This document shows, one piece after another, positions 9,736-17,978 of a DNA stretch of 37,446 nt. The notes beneath the pieces were generated by a model. It ran no database searches and was not told where the DNA came from. It saw only the letters and a program-made list of their open reading frames with translations. The position numbers and the translations under genes are program-made. How positions within the stretch are numbered: the first letter of the stretch is position 1; each line of letters starts with the position of its first letter. This stretch comes from Nostoc sp. NMS4 (lineage in GTDB: Bacteria > Cyanobacteriota > Cyanobacteriia > Cyanobacteriales > Nostocaceae), in contig NZ_JABXKI010000104.1 in NCBI RefSeq assembly GCF_017115095.1, forward strand, positions 1-37,446. Direction: 5' to 3'.

Positions 9736-9829
9736 GTTAAAAGGGTTTGGCGCAGCCTCATAAAGAAATGGTATTAGAACTGCTATATTAACTCAGTCTC
9801 ATAATAAAATTTCAGCTAAAAGATATGAC

Positions 9830-9866
9830 AAACGCCTGTCTGCTAATTAGCAAACAGGCGTTTTTT
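9830..9866. terminator. Bidirectional Rho-independent terminator
   Basis: A 10 bp perfect stem (AAACGCCTGT paired with ACAGGCGTTT) around a 14-base loop, running into six T on the plus strand. On the minus strand it lies directly after the ndhB stop codon with a weaker T tract. It probably ends ndhB transcription and may also stop readthrough from the kinase genes. Confidence 0.8.
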
Positions 9867-9892
9867 GAGTACAAAGTTTGATTGAGACTCGG

Positions 9893-11497
9893 TTAAATCT
9901 TAGCAGTAGAATCAACTGAGGGTTGAGACTGACTAACCGAATCTAATTTTGGCAAAAGCAGCAGATTTTGTGCTTTTACATTACTGTTGATTGTTGCTTG
10001 CAAAAATGGGGTATGGGAGATGGAATTGTTCGCCAATGTAAACAGTGGATTTGACAAAATCCCTGCTACAGTAGTGGCAATTAATGTTACCACCAACCCG
10101 ACCTGCAAAGGTCTTAGCCCAGGCAAATCCCAACGCACTTGGGGATAATTCTTCACTGCGTCGGACATTTCATGGGGTTCTTTGACTACCATCATCTTAA
10201 CTACGCGAATGTAGTAGTAGATGGAGACGACGCTGGTAACTAAGCCCAGCAAAACTAACCAATAAAGTCCTGCTTGCCAACCAGCCCAGAATAAGTAAAT
10301 CTTGCCGAAAAACCCAGCCAATGGTGGAATACCACCCAAGGAAAGCAGGGAAATACTCAACCCCAATGTCAGGAGTGGGTCTTTTTGATATAAACCAGAG
10401 TATTCGGCAATCTGGTCGGTTCCTGTGCGTAGTGAGAACAGGATGATGCAGGTAAAGGCGCACAGGTTCATGAACAGGTAAACCAGTAGGTAAAATATCA
10501 TACTGGCATATCCTGCCTGTGTACTAGCAATCAAGCCAATCATCACAAACCCAGCTTGGGCAATGGATGAATAAGCTAGCATCCGTTTCATGCTGGTTTG
10601 GGCTAGGGCGACTACGTTACCCAAAATCATGCTGAGAACAGCTAGAGCAGTGAAGACAAATCTCCACTCGTCAGCAACAAGGGGAAAGGCTGTTGTCAGC
10701 AAGCGGATGGCTAGGGCAAACCCAGCTGCTTTGGAACCGACTGATAAAAAGGCGATGACTGGGGTGGGAGCGCCTTCGTAAACGTCTGGTGTCCACTGGT
10801 GGAAGGGTGCAGCAGAGATTTTGAAGCCAATACCAGCGATCGCAAAAACTAGAGCAATCACTAAACCTAAAGATTGTCCCACTTTTGCCGTGGCAATACC
10901 ATTAGCGATCGCACTTAGTTCAGTTTGTCCTCCAGATAGTCCATACAGCAGTGATACACCGTACAAAAATATTGCTGTACTGGAAGCTCCAATTAACAAG
11001 TATTTCAGCGCCGCTTCGTTGGAGCGGGGGTCACGCTTGGTATAACCTGTCAACAAATAAGAGGAAATACTCAGGGTTTCTAGGGAGATGAAAATCATCA
11101 CCAATTCACTAGCCCCGGATAAAAACATCCCTCCCAAAGTAGCACTCAGCAAAATAGCGATGAATTCGGCTAAAGCGGTTCCGCTCTGCTCAACGTAGCG
11201 AATTGACATCAGTATAGTGGCGATCGCAGACAAGGCAATAATACCGCGAAAGACGATACTGAGGTCATCACTGTTAAAGCTACCGGTAAAACCGATGGGA
11301 TTAGGAGCGTCCCATTGAAAATATAGGGCGATAATCGAAGCAAATAAACCTGCGATCGCTAGATATCCAATCCAGCGTGCGGATGTACGCCCCAAAATCA
11401 AATCAACTATCAAAACCCCCAAGAGGGTGAGAATAACAATCCCCTCTGGCAAAATCGTTCCAGCGTTTAGCTGGGATGCAATATTAGCAAAATCCAT
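9893..11497 (-). CDS. ndhB: NAD(P)H-quinone oxidoreductase subunit 2 (NDH-1 membrane subunit)
   Basis: A 534-residue, highly hydrophobic protein with about 14 predicted membrane helices and the proton-antiporter-like signature of NuoN/NdhB ([15 protein letters not shown], then [17 protein letters not shown]). NdhB is a core proton-pumping subunit of the thylakoid NDH-1 complex, used in respiration, cyclic electron flow and, in some forms, CO2 uptake. The length fits cyanobacterial NdhB with a slightly extended hydrophilic C-terminal tail. It is monocistronic here, followed by a terminator hairpin. ATG start, with [19 protein letters not shown] typical of the family. Confidence 0.96.
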   Translation of the reverse strand: MDFANIASQLNAGTILPEGIVILTLLGVLIVDLILGRTSARWIGYLAIAGLFASIIALYFQWDAPNPIGFTGSFNSDDLSIVFRGIIALSAIATILMSIRYVEQSGTALAEFIAILLSATLGGMFLSGASELVMIFISLETLSISSYLLTGYTKRDPRSNEAALKYLLIGASSTAIFLYGVSLLYGLSGGQTELSAIANGIATAKVGQSLGLVIALVFAIAGIGFKISAAPFHQWTPDVYEGAPTPVIAFLSVGSKAAGFALAIRLLTTAFPLVADEWRFVFTALAVLSMILGNVVALAQTSMKRMLAYSSIAQAGFVMIGLIASTQAGYASMIFYLLVYLFMNLCAFTCIILFSLRTGTDQIAEYSGLYQKDPLLTLGLSISLLSLGGIPPLAGFFGKIYLFWAGWQAGLYWLVLLGLVTSVVSIYYYIRVVKMMVVKEPHEMSDAVKNYPQVRWDLPGLRPLQVGLVVTLIATTVAGILSNPLFTLANNSISHTPFLQATINSNVKAQNLLLLPKLDSVSQSQPSVDSTAKI

Positions 11498-11541
11498 GAG
11501 ATGTATAGGTTTTGGCGATTAGACATTAAGGCTAACTCTGT

Positions 11542-11727
11542 TCACTCTAGCAAGTTTTCTAATCCCCGGACTAGCTCTTTTAACAAGAGCTTAACAGCTT
11601 GGGTGCAGATGGCGATTGCCTACGGCACGCTACGCGAACGCACTAACTTAACTGGCTTACCAGCAGCTTTCTCAGTATCTAGGAATTCACTTAACAGCTT
11701 TTCTACTTCGTTTCTCAGGCGTGACCT
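11542..11727 (-). pseudogene. Remnant of a helical protein gene interrupted by a repeat
   Basis: One minus-strand frame reads RLRNEVEKLLSEFLDTEKAAGKPVKLV, then RSRSVP-stop-AIAICTQ, then AVKLLLKELVRGLENLLE and a second stop at 11542-11544. The in-frame TAG lies within a common dispersed repeat (GTTCGCGTAGCGTGCCGTAGGC), and another stop lies directly upstream of the fragment, so no start codon is available. The amphipathic, Leu/Glu/Lys-rich composition either side of the repeat looks like real former coding sequence. I do not recognise the parent protein. It could instead be a chance open stretch. Confidence 0.35.
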
Positions 11728-11757
11728 CTAGCGAATATCATAGATAATTATGCCGCA

Positions 11758-11856
11758 ACTAGTAGTCTGTCAATAAATAATTGATGGATAAATTAAGAGT
11801 AGAGACGGCGTATCGCGTCTCTCTAACCGTCAAAATGAATTTGACAGACTACTAGT
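11758..11856. mobile_element. 99 bp MITE-like element with 16 bp terminal inverted repeats
   Basis: Perfect 16 bp inverted repeats, ACTAGTAGTCTGTCAA at 11758-11773 and its complement at 11841-11856, enclose a core containing a GAGAC...GTCTC palindrome. There is no coding capacity. Size and structure fit a miniature inverted-repeat element moved in trans by a transposase elsewhere. A clear target-site duplication was not identified. Confidence 0.75.
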
Positions 11857-12047
11857 GCGATCGCCACTTAGGGACTTCTAACAAAATATACTTAGATTTT
11901 TGAAAAAATCTAATCGGATTGCTATATACACGAAATTTAACAAATCTTTTTTTATCGTGAACGAATACAAGAAAAATTTCTAGTGTCCTGATAACTATGT
12001 AATGTCGTGGTATATCTACTTAGAGTTTTTTAGTAACAGTCGGCTCA

Positions 12048-14120
12048 ATGAAGCAAAAAAAAATCAACCCTAAATATGGTCTAAGTAGATGGTTATCTGC
12101 GTTGAAAACTAAGATTTTCTTATTACTGTGCATTTTTATTACCACTAGTTTTGGTATTGTGTTATCAAATTTGTTGATCACAAGCCAGCCAGCTTTCGCA
12201 AAGATTGACCCACTACAACCAGCACCAACTCAACCAGTAGGCTACTACGATTATTTCGGTAAACTCCTCAGCCCCCAAGAAGCATCACAACTGGTTGCCA
12301 GTAAAGGACTTAATCCTCAAGACCCGATTTCTTATGAAAAAATAGGCGCAGTTCATATTACTAAAGAATTGATTGCCCAAGGTGAAGATATATTTTTCAA
12401 TCGACCTGTAGGCGATTTATTTGGCTTGCAAGGTGTGTTTGGTCTTGGACAAGGTTCAGCCATTCTTTCTGATGAAATTACCGCAGCAATTACTAATTTA
12501 CGGGGTCAGCCAACCAATAACTTAAAAATTGTCTTGCAGAAAGATATCCCTATAGGTAGTCGAATTTTACGAAAAGGTACGGCCATAAATACAGGCTTAA
12601 AGCTAGAAAAAGGATCGACTGCTCCCATAGGAACGACAGCAAATGGGCAAAGTACCTGTGCATTTTGCCATGCTTCTATTTCCAAAGAAGGTAAACGTAT
12701 TCCTGGTATAGCAAATGGTGAAATAGCCTTTCCGATATTTCTAGGTTTAGCACCAAATTCATCTGCGGCTTTCTCACGCACCAAACTCAATCCCTTAGAT
12801 CCAAAATACCAAGGCAATGGCAAAACTATTATTGACAGTAAAGGTAATTTAGTAAAATTGCCCGATCCTAAAAAGTTTGAGAAAGCTTTTGATGATATTT
12901 TATGGCAATTACCTTTTGGTAATTTTGAAAGTTCCACAGATGGGATTAAAAATACCACTCAAATTCCCAACAATTTCACCTTTAAAACTTATCCCTATAC
13001 TGCCTCTGGAGAAGCTGCCGTTGGCCCGTTTGCTGGATTGAGTGCTTTCAACAGTGCTGTTCACTCTTCAGAAACAAACATCCTTGCATCATACGAACTA
13101 ATTGCCAAAACTCTCAATATTGACCCAGAAGTATATCTTGGTACTGCCCTTCAAAATGCTGCGGACGAAAGAATACGTTTCCCAGAAGGTGTTAAACCCT
13201 CAGTATGGTTGCGGACAATTGCACCGGATGCTAGTCGAGCAGAGTTACAAGATCAAGTTGTTGCTCCTGGTGTTGGTAACTATCCAGACTTGAAACCCAA
13301 CTTGTTAACAGCTAATGGACTGATTTTTAGTCCCGCTACTGGCAACCCTTTGGATAATGCCAGTGGCAAGTTCTTGTTTGCGAATAACGCCATGTCTGCT
13401 TATCAAAATAGCTTAGTACCACCAGCTAACAAGACTCCTGAAAACTGGCAAGCACTAAATAGTAATTCAGTCAAACGTGGGGTCAAAGTCTTTGAAAAGG
13501 CTAATTGTGCAACTTGCCATATTCCCCCTTTCTTTACTGACAACAAAGTTCACCCAGTTGAGGAAATTGGTACTAATCCAGCTCGTGCAAAGTCTCGCTT
13601 GGCACTGGCGAAATTCTTAGTGCCACCCAAGCTATACAGTTTCAATAATCCTGTTCCCATACCTGCTAATGCAGAAGTGTTGGATGTTCCAACCCCAGGC
13701 ATTTCTGATAACCCCACCGATCAACTACCAAATGGTGGTTACAAAACTACTCCCTTACGTGGCCTTTATTTAAACCCACCCTATTTACATGATGGTGGTG
13801 TAGCAGTACGTGCTAGCAGTTTAAAATTTGATTCTAATGGCGATTTCACTGTTGTTGATCGTACTGGGTTAGGGCTGCCTGGCACTCTACGCCAAAGCAT
13901 ACCAGCCGAAGCTGCTAGCAGCTTAAGAGCTTTAGTTGATCGCGAACTTCGTGCCAAAGTCATCAAAGCTAACAAATCTGACCCTGATTTAGTAAGTAGT
14001 AACCTTGATGGTACAGGTCATGAATTTTATGTAGACAGTCAAGCTGGATTTAATCCTAAACAGCAAACAGACTTGATTAATTTCTTACTGGCGCTTGATG
14101 ATGAGCCTGGTAAATTTTAA
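12048..14120 (+). CDS. Secreted di-haem c-type cytochrome (cytochrome c peroxidase/MauG/RoxA-like)
   Basis: A 690-residue exported protein. Residues about 20-51 are a basic, then hydrophobic, signal sequence ending near AFA-K. Two CxxCH haem c sites are present: C204-C207-H208 (CAFCH) and C487-C490-H491 (CATCH). The C-terminal segment TTPLRGLYLNPPYLHDGGV is typical of the cytochrome c peroxidase/MauG superfamily and of RoxA-like oxygenases, which are similar in length; bacterial peroxidases themselves are only about 330 residues. The protein likely handles electrons or peroxide, or oxidises a substrate, in the periplasm or thylakoid lumen. The precise reaction cannot be told. It is preceded by about 190 bp of plain AT-rich sequence after a MITE and followed by a PEP-CTERM gene. 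Confidence 0.82.
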   Translation: MKQKKINPKYGLSRWLSALKTKIFLLLCIFITTSFGIVLSNLLITSQPAFAKIDPLQPAPTQPVGYYDYFGKLLSPQEASQLVASKGLNPQDPISYEKIGAVHITKELIAQGEDIFFNRPVGDLFGLQGVFGLGQGSAILSDEITAAITNLRGQPTNNLKIVLQKDIPIGSRILRKGTAINTGLKLEKGSTAPIGTTANGQSTCAFCHASISKEGKRIPGIANGEIAFPIFLGLAPNSSAAFSRTKLNPLDPKYQGNGKTIIDSKGNLVKLPDPKKFEKAFDDILWQLPFGNFESSTDGIKNTTQIPNNFTFKTYPYTASGEAAVGPFAGLSAFNSAVHSSETNILASYELIAKTLNIDPEVYLGTALQNAADERIRFPEGVKPSVWLRTIAPDASRAELQDQVVAPGVGNYPDLKPNLLTANGLIFSPATGNPLDNASGKFLFANNAMSAYQNSLVPPANKTPENWQALNSNSVKRGVKVFEKANCATCHIPPFFTDNKVHPVEEIGTNPARAKSRLALAKFLVPPKLYSFNNPVPIPANAEVLDVPTPGISDNPTDQLPNGGYKTTPLRGLYLNPPYLHDGGVAVRASSLKFDSNGDFTVVDRTGLGLPGTLRQSIPAEAASSLRALVDRELRAKVIKANKSDPDLVSSNLDGTGHEFYVDSQAGFNPKQQTDLINFLLALDDEPGKF

Positions 14121-14304
14121 TTGAAACTGAGGTTGATACAAAGAGTGAATCTACCTTTCATCTGACGCTAACTTCGGGCAAAAGTAATAGAGAGTTGCTC
14201 TCAAAGATATTACTTTTTGTTTGGAAACAGGGATTTGGGAGTCATAAGAAAGAATATTCTGACTCCTACCAGAATTTTTACTTTATTTTTTGGAGAATTA
14301 TCTG

Positions 14305-14877
14305 ATGGAATTAGTCAAAAAGCTTGGTATTGCTACCGCTAGTGCTGTTGTCGGCTTGACTGTTGTAGGTGCGTATTCTACAGCGCAAGCTGTACAGTTA
14401 TTTGATTTTCAGTATTCTTTTCCTAGTTACGAAGCAAATGGTACGGCTATTTCAGCTAGCGGCACTCTTACTACAACTGATCTAGACCCCATAAACAACA
14501 ATTATACAATCACAGGTATAAGTGGGACAAGGACAAATCAAGGAATTGCAGAGACAATAATCGGGTTGCTCTCACCGGGTACATACGGTGTCAACGATAA
14601 TCTGTTGAATGCGAGTAAGCCACTGTTAACCACGAACGGTTTTTCTTACCTGGTTTCCGGTAGCGGGGAAGACGGTCAGGGGAACGTTAACGTATTTTAC
14701 AGTAGTCTTGGTGAAGGTTATTCAGAGCTTTCAAGTGATGTGGATTATGGTAACTTTAGTATCAATCCACGTTCTGTTCCCGAACCTCATACAGTAGGTG
14801 GCTCATTAATTGCTCTTGGTTTTGGCTGGTGGAGGAAACGAAAGCAAGCAGTAGCTTCCCGAAAGAAAGCCTTATAA
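14305..14877 (+). CDS. PEP-CTERM sorting-domain protein
   Basis: A 190-residue exported protein. An N-terminal signal peptide (about 1-30, ending TAQA) precedes a Ser/Thr/Asn/Gly-rich beta-type body with no known catalytic motif. The C-terminus is a PEP-CTERM tag: VPEP, then a hydrophobic helix and the basic cluster WWRKRK, recognised by exosortase. Such proteins are anchored or released at the cell surface, often with exopolysaccharide. I place the start at the ATG at 14305 because TGGAGAA, a good Shine-Dalgarno, lies just before it; the longer TTG start at 14290 would overlap that ribosome site. No exosortase gene is in the window. Confidence 0.8.
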   Translation: MELVKKLGIATASAVVGLTVVGAYSTAQAVQLFDFQYSFPSYEANGTAISASGTLTTTDLDPINNNYTITGISGTRTNQGIAETIIGLLSPGTYGVNDNLLNASKPLLTTNGFSYLVSGSGEDGQGNVNVFYSSLGEGYSELSSDVDYGNFSINPRSVPEPHTVGGSLIALGFGWWRKRKQAVASRKKAL

Positions 14878-15087
14878 AAGTATTTAGGGGTAAAAGTAGC
14901 CGAATGCAGCAGACTATTGCTCTCGCAGTAATAATCTGCTCAGATGAATAGGTCTTAATGGCGATCGCTTGTGGGTGAAAAATCATCTTGACCCTGACGA
15001 AGAAAAACTACGGGTTTCAACGTAGACGAGGTTTAATTGAGTATTTTTTATTTGGAAGTCCCTTACAAAAACCTCATTAAAATTAAT

Positions 15088-15112
15088 AAGGGTACAGCAT
15101 TGCTGTACCCTT
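15088..15112. terminator. Hairpin terminator
   Basis: A perfect 10 bp stem, AAGGGTACAG paired with CTGTACCCTT, with a 5-base loop and A/T-rich flanks on both sides. It lies 25 bp beyond the stop codon of the leftward small secreted protein gene at 15137 and probably ends it; it may also serve the rightward PEP-CTERM gene. Confidence 0.75.
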
Positions 15113-15136
15113 AAAATATTTATAACTCCTAGTTTA

Positions 15137-15409
15137 TTAAAAATCGGCTGATGGCAGCTTGCCTTGTAGCGACTGAAATTTAGACTGAACGCAGTTTGCA
15201 CAATTGCAACCAACTCGATCGATAATCGGATTAGATGTTTGAATTAACTTTGGTGTTGCCAAATCGGGAATTTGTTGTGTAGATACTACCGTCATAACTT
15301 GGGTAGCATAAGCAGATTTCAGGCTGGATGCGTGTGCTGGATTGACTACCAGCAGCATGGATACCAGAAATGCAGGACAGGCAAGTAAAATCAGTTTGAC
15401 AATGTTCAT
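15137..15409 (-). CDS. Small secreted cysteine-motif protein, unknown function
   Basis: A 90-residue protein with a clear signal peptide (residues 1-27, ending NPAHA-S). The mature part of about 60 residues ends in DRVGCNCANCVQSKFQSLQGKLP. The compact GCNCANC cluster has three cysteines within six residues and could bind a metal or form disulphides outside the cytoplasm. I do not recognise a named family, though the sequence has the look of a conserved cyanobacterial small protein. It has an ATG start and its own terminator hairpin, so it is a stand-alone unit. Two longer overlapping frames here lack these features. Confidence 0.7.
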   Translation of the reverse strand: MNIVKLILLACPAFLVSMLLVVNPAHASSLKSAYATQVMTVVSTQQIPDLATPKLIQTSNPIIDRVGCNCANCVQSKFQSLQGKLPSADF

Positions 15410-15474
15410 AATTTACACAAAGATAGCTTTGCTGATATAGCATAGCCAATAAATTGCCGAGGTTCAACTTTAAT

Positions 15475-15611
15475 AATTCGTAATTCGTAATTTTGGGTTT
15501 AATTACCCTTCTCCGAAAGGGAGAGGCTAGCGCCAACGTCTATACGTCGCGTTTTTTTAGCCTCAGTATAAATACCTTGATATCACACTCTGTAATTACG
15601 AATTACGAATT
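15475..15611. repeat. Inverted repeat element built of AATTCGT heptamers
   Basis: Two 18 bp arms, AATTCGTAATTCGTAATT at 15475-15492 and its exact complement at 15594-15611, flank about 100 bp without coding sequence. Each arm is itself a tandem heptamer, the short repeat type common in Nostoc genomes. The pair could form a long hairpin between the two leftward genes. Confidence 0.65.
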
Positions 15612-15621
15612 ACAAATTATT

Positions 15622-16680
15622 TTAACTACGCCCAAAACCTTGTCCTCGCAAAACCTTTGACCATACAAGTAATTCGCCCTGTTCACCCCCTGCGGCCAGT
15701 AACTTACCTTGAGGATGCCAAGCTAGGCTAGAAAATCCTGCTGAGACACCTGTGATAATTTGGGATACTTCCTTAGCCTTGTTCCACAAACACAACCAGC
15801 CGTCAGCAGCAGCAGAAGCCAGAAGGAAGCTTTTCGGTGCAAAGGCGATCGCATTAATCACACCGACATGATTTGTTAATACTCGCGCTTCCCAACCTAA
15901 AGTATCATCCTCTAACTTTTCCCACACCACAATACCTTCAACGCTAGAAGATGCCAGGATTGGCGCACCCACTTTAGTCATAGCTTCTGACCATGCCAAT
16001 TGGCGAATTTTACCAGGGAAGCCACGCATTACCCAAGGGTCGGGATTGTTCCATTCTAAAACGGTGACACTACGATCCATGTTGCCAGAAGCCAGGAATT
16101 TGCCATCGGGCGACCAAGCCATCGCTAAACTGACAGTAGTCATATCTAAGCTGTATGGTTCTTCATCCCAGTTTTGACTATGCCAAATCTTCACTCCCTT
16201 ATAACCACTAATGGCTAAGTATTGTCCATCAATCCGCCAATCTATACCCAATACTGAAGAGTTGTCGAAATTTAGTGTGACGACAATTTCCTGAGTATCT
16301 GCATCCCAGACTTGGACGTAACGCCCTAAACTAAAAGCCAGTTGGTTACTAGTGTAATTCCAAGCTAACTTGTCAACCCATGCGGGGGCATTTGACAGCG
16401 TGGCGATTAATTCTGTATCGTGCCAAATTTTCACCTGTCCATCTTGTCCGCCGACGGCTAAAAATTTTCCATTTGGCGAAAAAGCGAGACAGTCTCCTGA
16501 TTTACCGTTACCAGTTTGTAAGGTTGTGAGTTCGCCATCAATCCACAAAACTACTTCACCGGCGGCGGAAGTTGCTGCTAAAGTATGACCTTGTGGCGAC
16601 CAAGCGATCGCAGTTACATAATCTGAAAGTGTCCCCGAATAATGTTGTTCAAATTCCTTCGATTTGGTTGTGGAGTTCAT
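15622..16680 (-). CDS. WD40 repeat beta-propeller protein
   Basis: A 352-residue protein composed of WD40 repeats; seven to eight blades can be recognised by their closing strands (GEVVLWI, GQVKIWH, RYVQVWD, KGVKIWH, EGIVVWE, GWLCLWN, GELLVWS). It has no catalytic domain, signal peptide or transmembrane segment and is presumably a protein-interaction scaffold. Its start lies 79 bp downstream of the COG0523 GTPase gene in the same direction, with only heptamer repeats between, so it is probably co-transcribed from the same metal-responsive promoter and may act in metal homeostasis. That link is positional. ATG start. Confidence 0.9.
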   Translation of the reverse strand: MNSTTKSKEFEQHYSGTLSDYVTAIAWSPQGHTLAATSAAGEVVLWIDGELTTLQTGNGKSGDCLAFSPNGKFLAVGGQDGQVKIWHDTELIATLSNAPAWVDKLAWNYTSNQLAFSLGRYVQVWDADTQEIVVTLNFDNSSVLGIDWRIDGQYLAISGYKGVKIWHSQNWDEEPYSLDMTTVSLAMAWSPDGKFLASGNMDRSVTVLEWNNPDPWVMRGFPGKIRQLAWSEAMTKVGAPILASSSVEGIVVWEKLEDDTLGWEARVLTNHVGVINAIAFAPKSFLLASAAADGWLCLWNKAKEVSQIITGVSAGFSSLAWHPQGKLLAAGGEQGELLVWSKVLRGQGFGRS

Positions 16681-16689
16681 AGTTATGTA

Positions 16690-16754
16690 GAGGAGTTAGG
16701 AGTTAGAAGTTAGGAGTTAGGAATTTTTAACTCATAACTCATAACTCATAACTT
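16690..16754. repeat. Tandem heptamer repeats (GTTAGGA / ATAACTC)
   Basis: Short tandem runs of GTTAGGAG-type units followed by ATAACTC-type units fill the gap between the GTPase and WD40 genes. They are of the short-tandem-repeat class found between genes in heterocystous cyanobacteria. They do not form a CRISPR-like repeat-spacer pattern. Confidence 0.7.
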
Positions 16755-16759
16755 TTTAT

Positions 16760-17731
16760 TTACGCTAGACAAGCGAGAAAATCTTGCTTTAGTTGGACTG
16801 CATCAAGATTGCGACCAATAAAAACTAGTTCGTTTTTGGGGGTTTCGCTGGGTTTCCAGGGGCGATCGGGTTTGCCATCAAAGATCATGTGTACTCCTTG
16901 GAATACAAATCGATTCTCTTCTCCAGCAATATTTAAAATGCCTTTCATCCGAAAAATATCTGGCCCTTGGGTACGCAGTAACTCGGAAATCCAAGTGTTT
17001 AATTTTTCTCCATCCACTGCACCAGCTTCTACTAAAGCTACAGAAAATACGGTTTCATCGTGTACATGAGCATCTTCGCCTAAGAAATCTGGATCAATTT
17101 CTAATGCACGATCTAAATCAAAGGCTTTTACACCTAATAAAGCATCCATTCCAAGTTCAGAATTTTGGGTGCGGTAGATTTTAGCGATCGCATTCATCGC
17201 CCGAATCCGTTTTTCTAATTCATCTAACTCTTCTGGTGCTACCAAATCTGTTTTATTAAGTAAAATTACATCGGCAAAAGCAATCTGTTCTTGTGCTTCG
17301 TCAGCATCCCAGTGCTGCCAAATATGCTTGGCATCTACCACTGTCACTACTGCATCTAGAGACAGTTGACTTTGCAAATCTTCATCAACAAAAAATGTCT
17401 GAATCACTGGTGCTGGATCGGCTAATCCAGTTGTTTCAATTACTAAATGGTCAAATTTATCGCGCCGCTTCATCAAGTTGCCAATGATCCGAATTAAATC
17501 ACCGCGCACTGTACAACAGATACAGCCATTGTTCATTTCAAAAATTTCTTCATCTGCATCGATAATCAATTGATTATCAATACCCACTTCCCCAAATTCA
17601 TTGACAATCACAGCAACTTTTTTGCCGTGTTCGTAGGTGAGGATGTGATTGAGTAGAGTCGTTTTACCTGCTCCCAAATAGCCTGTAAGAACAGTAACGG
17701 GAACTGAATTGTTGATTACGTCAGCCACCAT
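16760..17731 (-). CDS. COG0523 (CobW/ZNG1-like) metallochaperone GTPase
   Basis: A 323-residue G3E-family GTPase. The Walker A motif is G17-YLGAGK23-T24, the metal-binding CxCC signature is C70-I-C72-C73, and the guanine-specificity motif NKTD follows near residue 158. The C-terminal CobW_C domain covers about 225-320. Members deliver Zn2+, or cobalt in B12 synthesis, to target proteins using GTP. There are no cobalamin genes nearby, and a palindrome resembling a cyanobacterial Zur box lies about 30 bp before the start, so the zinc-limitation type (as for Anabaena all1751) is the best reading. A WD40 gene follows. ATG start; the region before VTVLTGYLGAGKTT is short, as usual. Confidence 0.9.
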   Translation of the reverse strand: MVADVINNSVPVTVLTGYLGAGKTTLLNHILTYEHGKKVAVIVNEFGEVGIDNQLIIDADEEIFEMNNGCICCTVRGDLIRIIGNLMKRRDKFDHLVIETTGLADPAPVIQTFFVDEDLQSQLSLDAVVTVVDAKHIWQHWDADEAQEQIAFADVILLNKTDLVAPEELDELEKRIRAMNAIAKIYRTQNSELGMDALLGVKAFDLDRALEIDPDFLGEDAHVHDETVFSVALVEAGAVDGEKLNTWISELLRTQGPDIFRMKGILNIAGEENRFVFQGVHMIFDGKPDRPWKPSETPKNELVFIGRNLDAVQLKQDFLACLA

Positions 17732-17759
17732 ACTCTAAATTCCCCTTATCTCACCTTAT

Positions 17760-17774
17760 GGATAATCATTATCA
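17760..17774. promoter_or_regulatory. Candidate Zur (or Fur) box
   Basis: GGATAATCATTATCA: a 7-1-7 inverted repeat with six of seven pairs matching, and the inner GATAATCATTATC a perfect palindrome. It lies about 30 bp upstream of the COG0523 GTPase start. The form matches the TGATAATNATTATCA-type site described for Zur in Anabaena and is also close to a Fur box. Zur is favoured by the downstream gene; binding is not shown. Confidence 0.7.
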
Positions 17775-17814
17775 CATATCATAAATCTTTTTATATTTTT
17801 GTGCTTTTTTAACG

Positions 17815-17892
17815 AACCGCAGAGAGCGCAGAGAGAAAAAGTGCGAGAACTGCATTTGCTTTTCTCTTTGTGTCCTCTGCGCCTCTGCGGTT
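17815..17892. repeat. Inverted-repeat element of the CTCTGCG family
   Basis: AACCGCAGAG at 17815-17824 is complementary to CTCTGCGGTT at 17883-17892. The inner arms are also largely complementary (GCGCAGAGAGAAAAAG against CTTTTCTCTTTGTGTCCTCTGCGC, with mismatches). The whole 78 bp could fold as an imperfect hairpin. It is non-coding and repeated in parts elsewhere in the window. Confidence 0.65.
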
Positions 17893-17978
17893 TAAAAAAT
17901 TATTGACCAATATTTTTACCCATCTTGAAAGGGCTAGTTCTATAATTTTAGTCTCGCACCAAGCTACAATCTGAAGAT

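Noticed and set aside
11501..11731. Plus-strand 76-codon frame upstream of ndhB
   Set aside because: Serine-rich translation with no start signal; the opposite strand holds the more protein-like remnant.
15231..15536. Longer minus-strand frame overlapping the small secreted protein gene
   Set aside because: No signal peptide or motif, runs through repeats; the 90-residue frame has signal peptide, cysteine motif and terminator.
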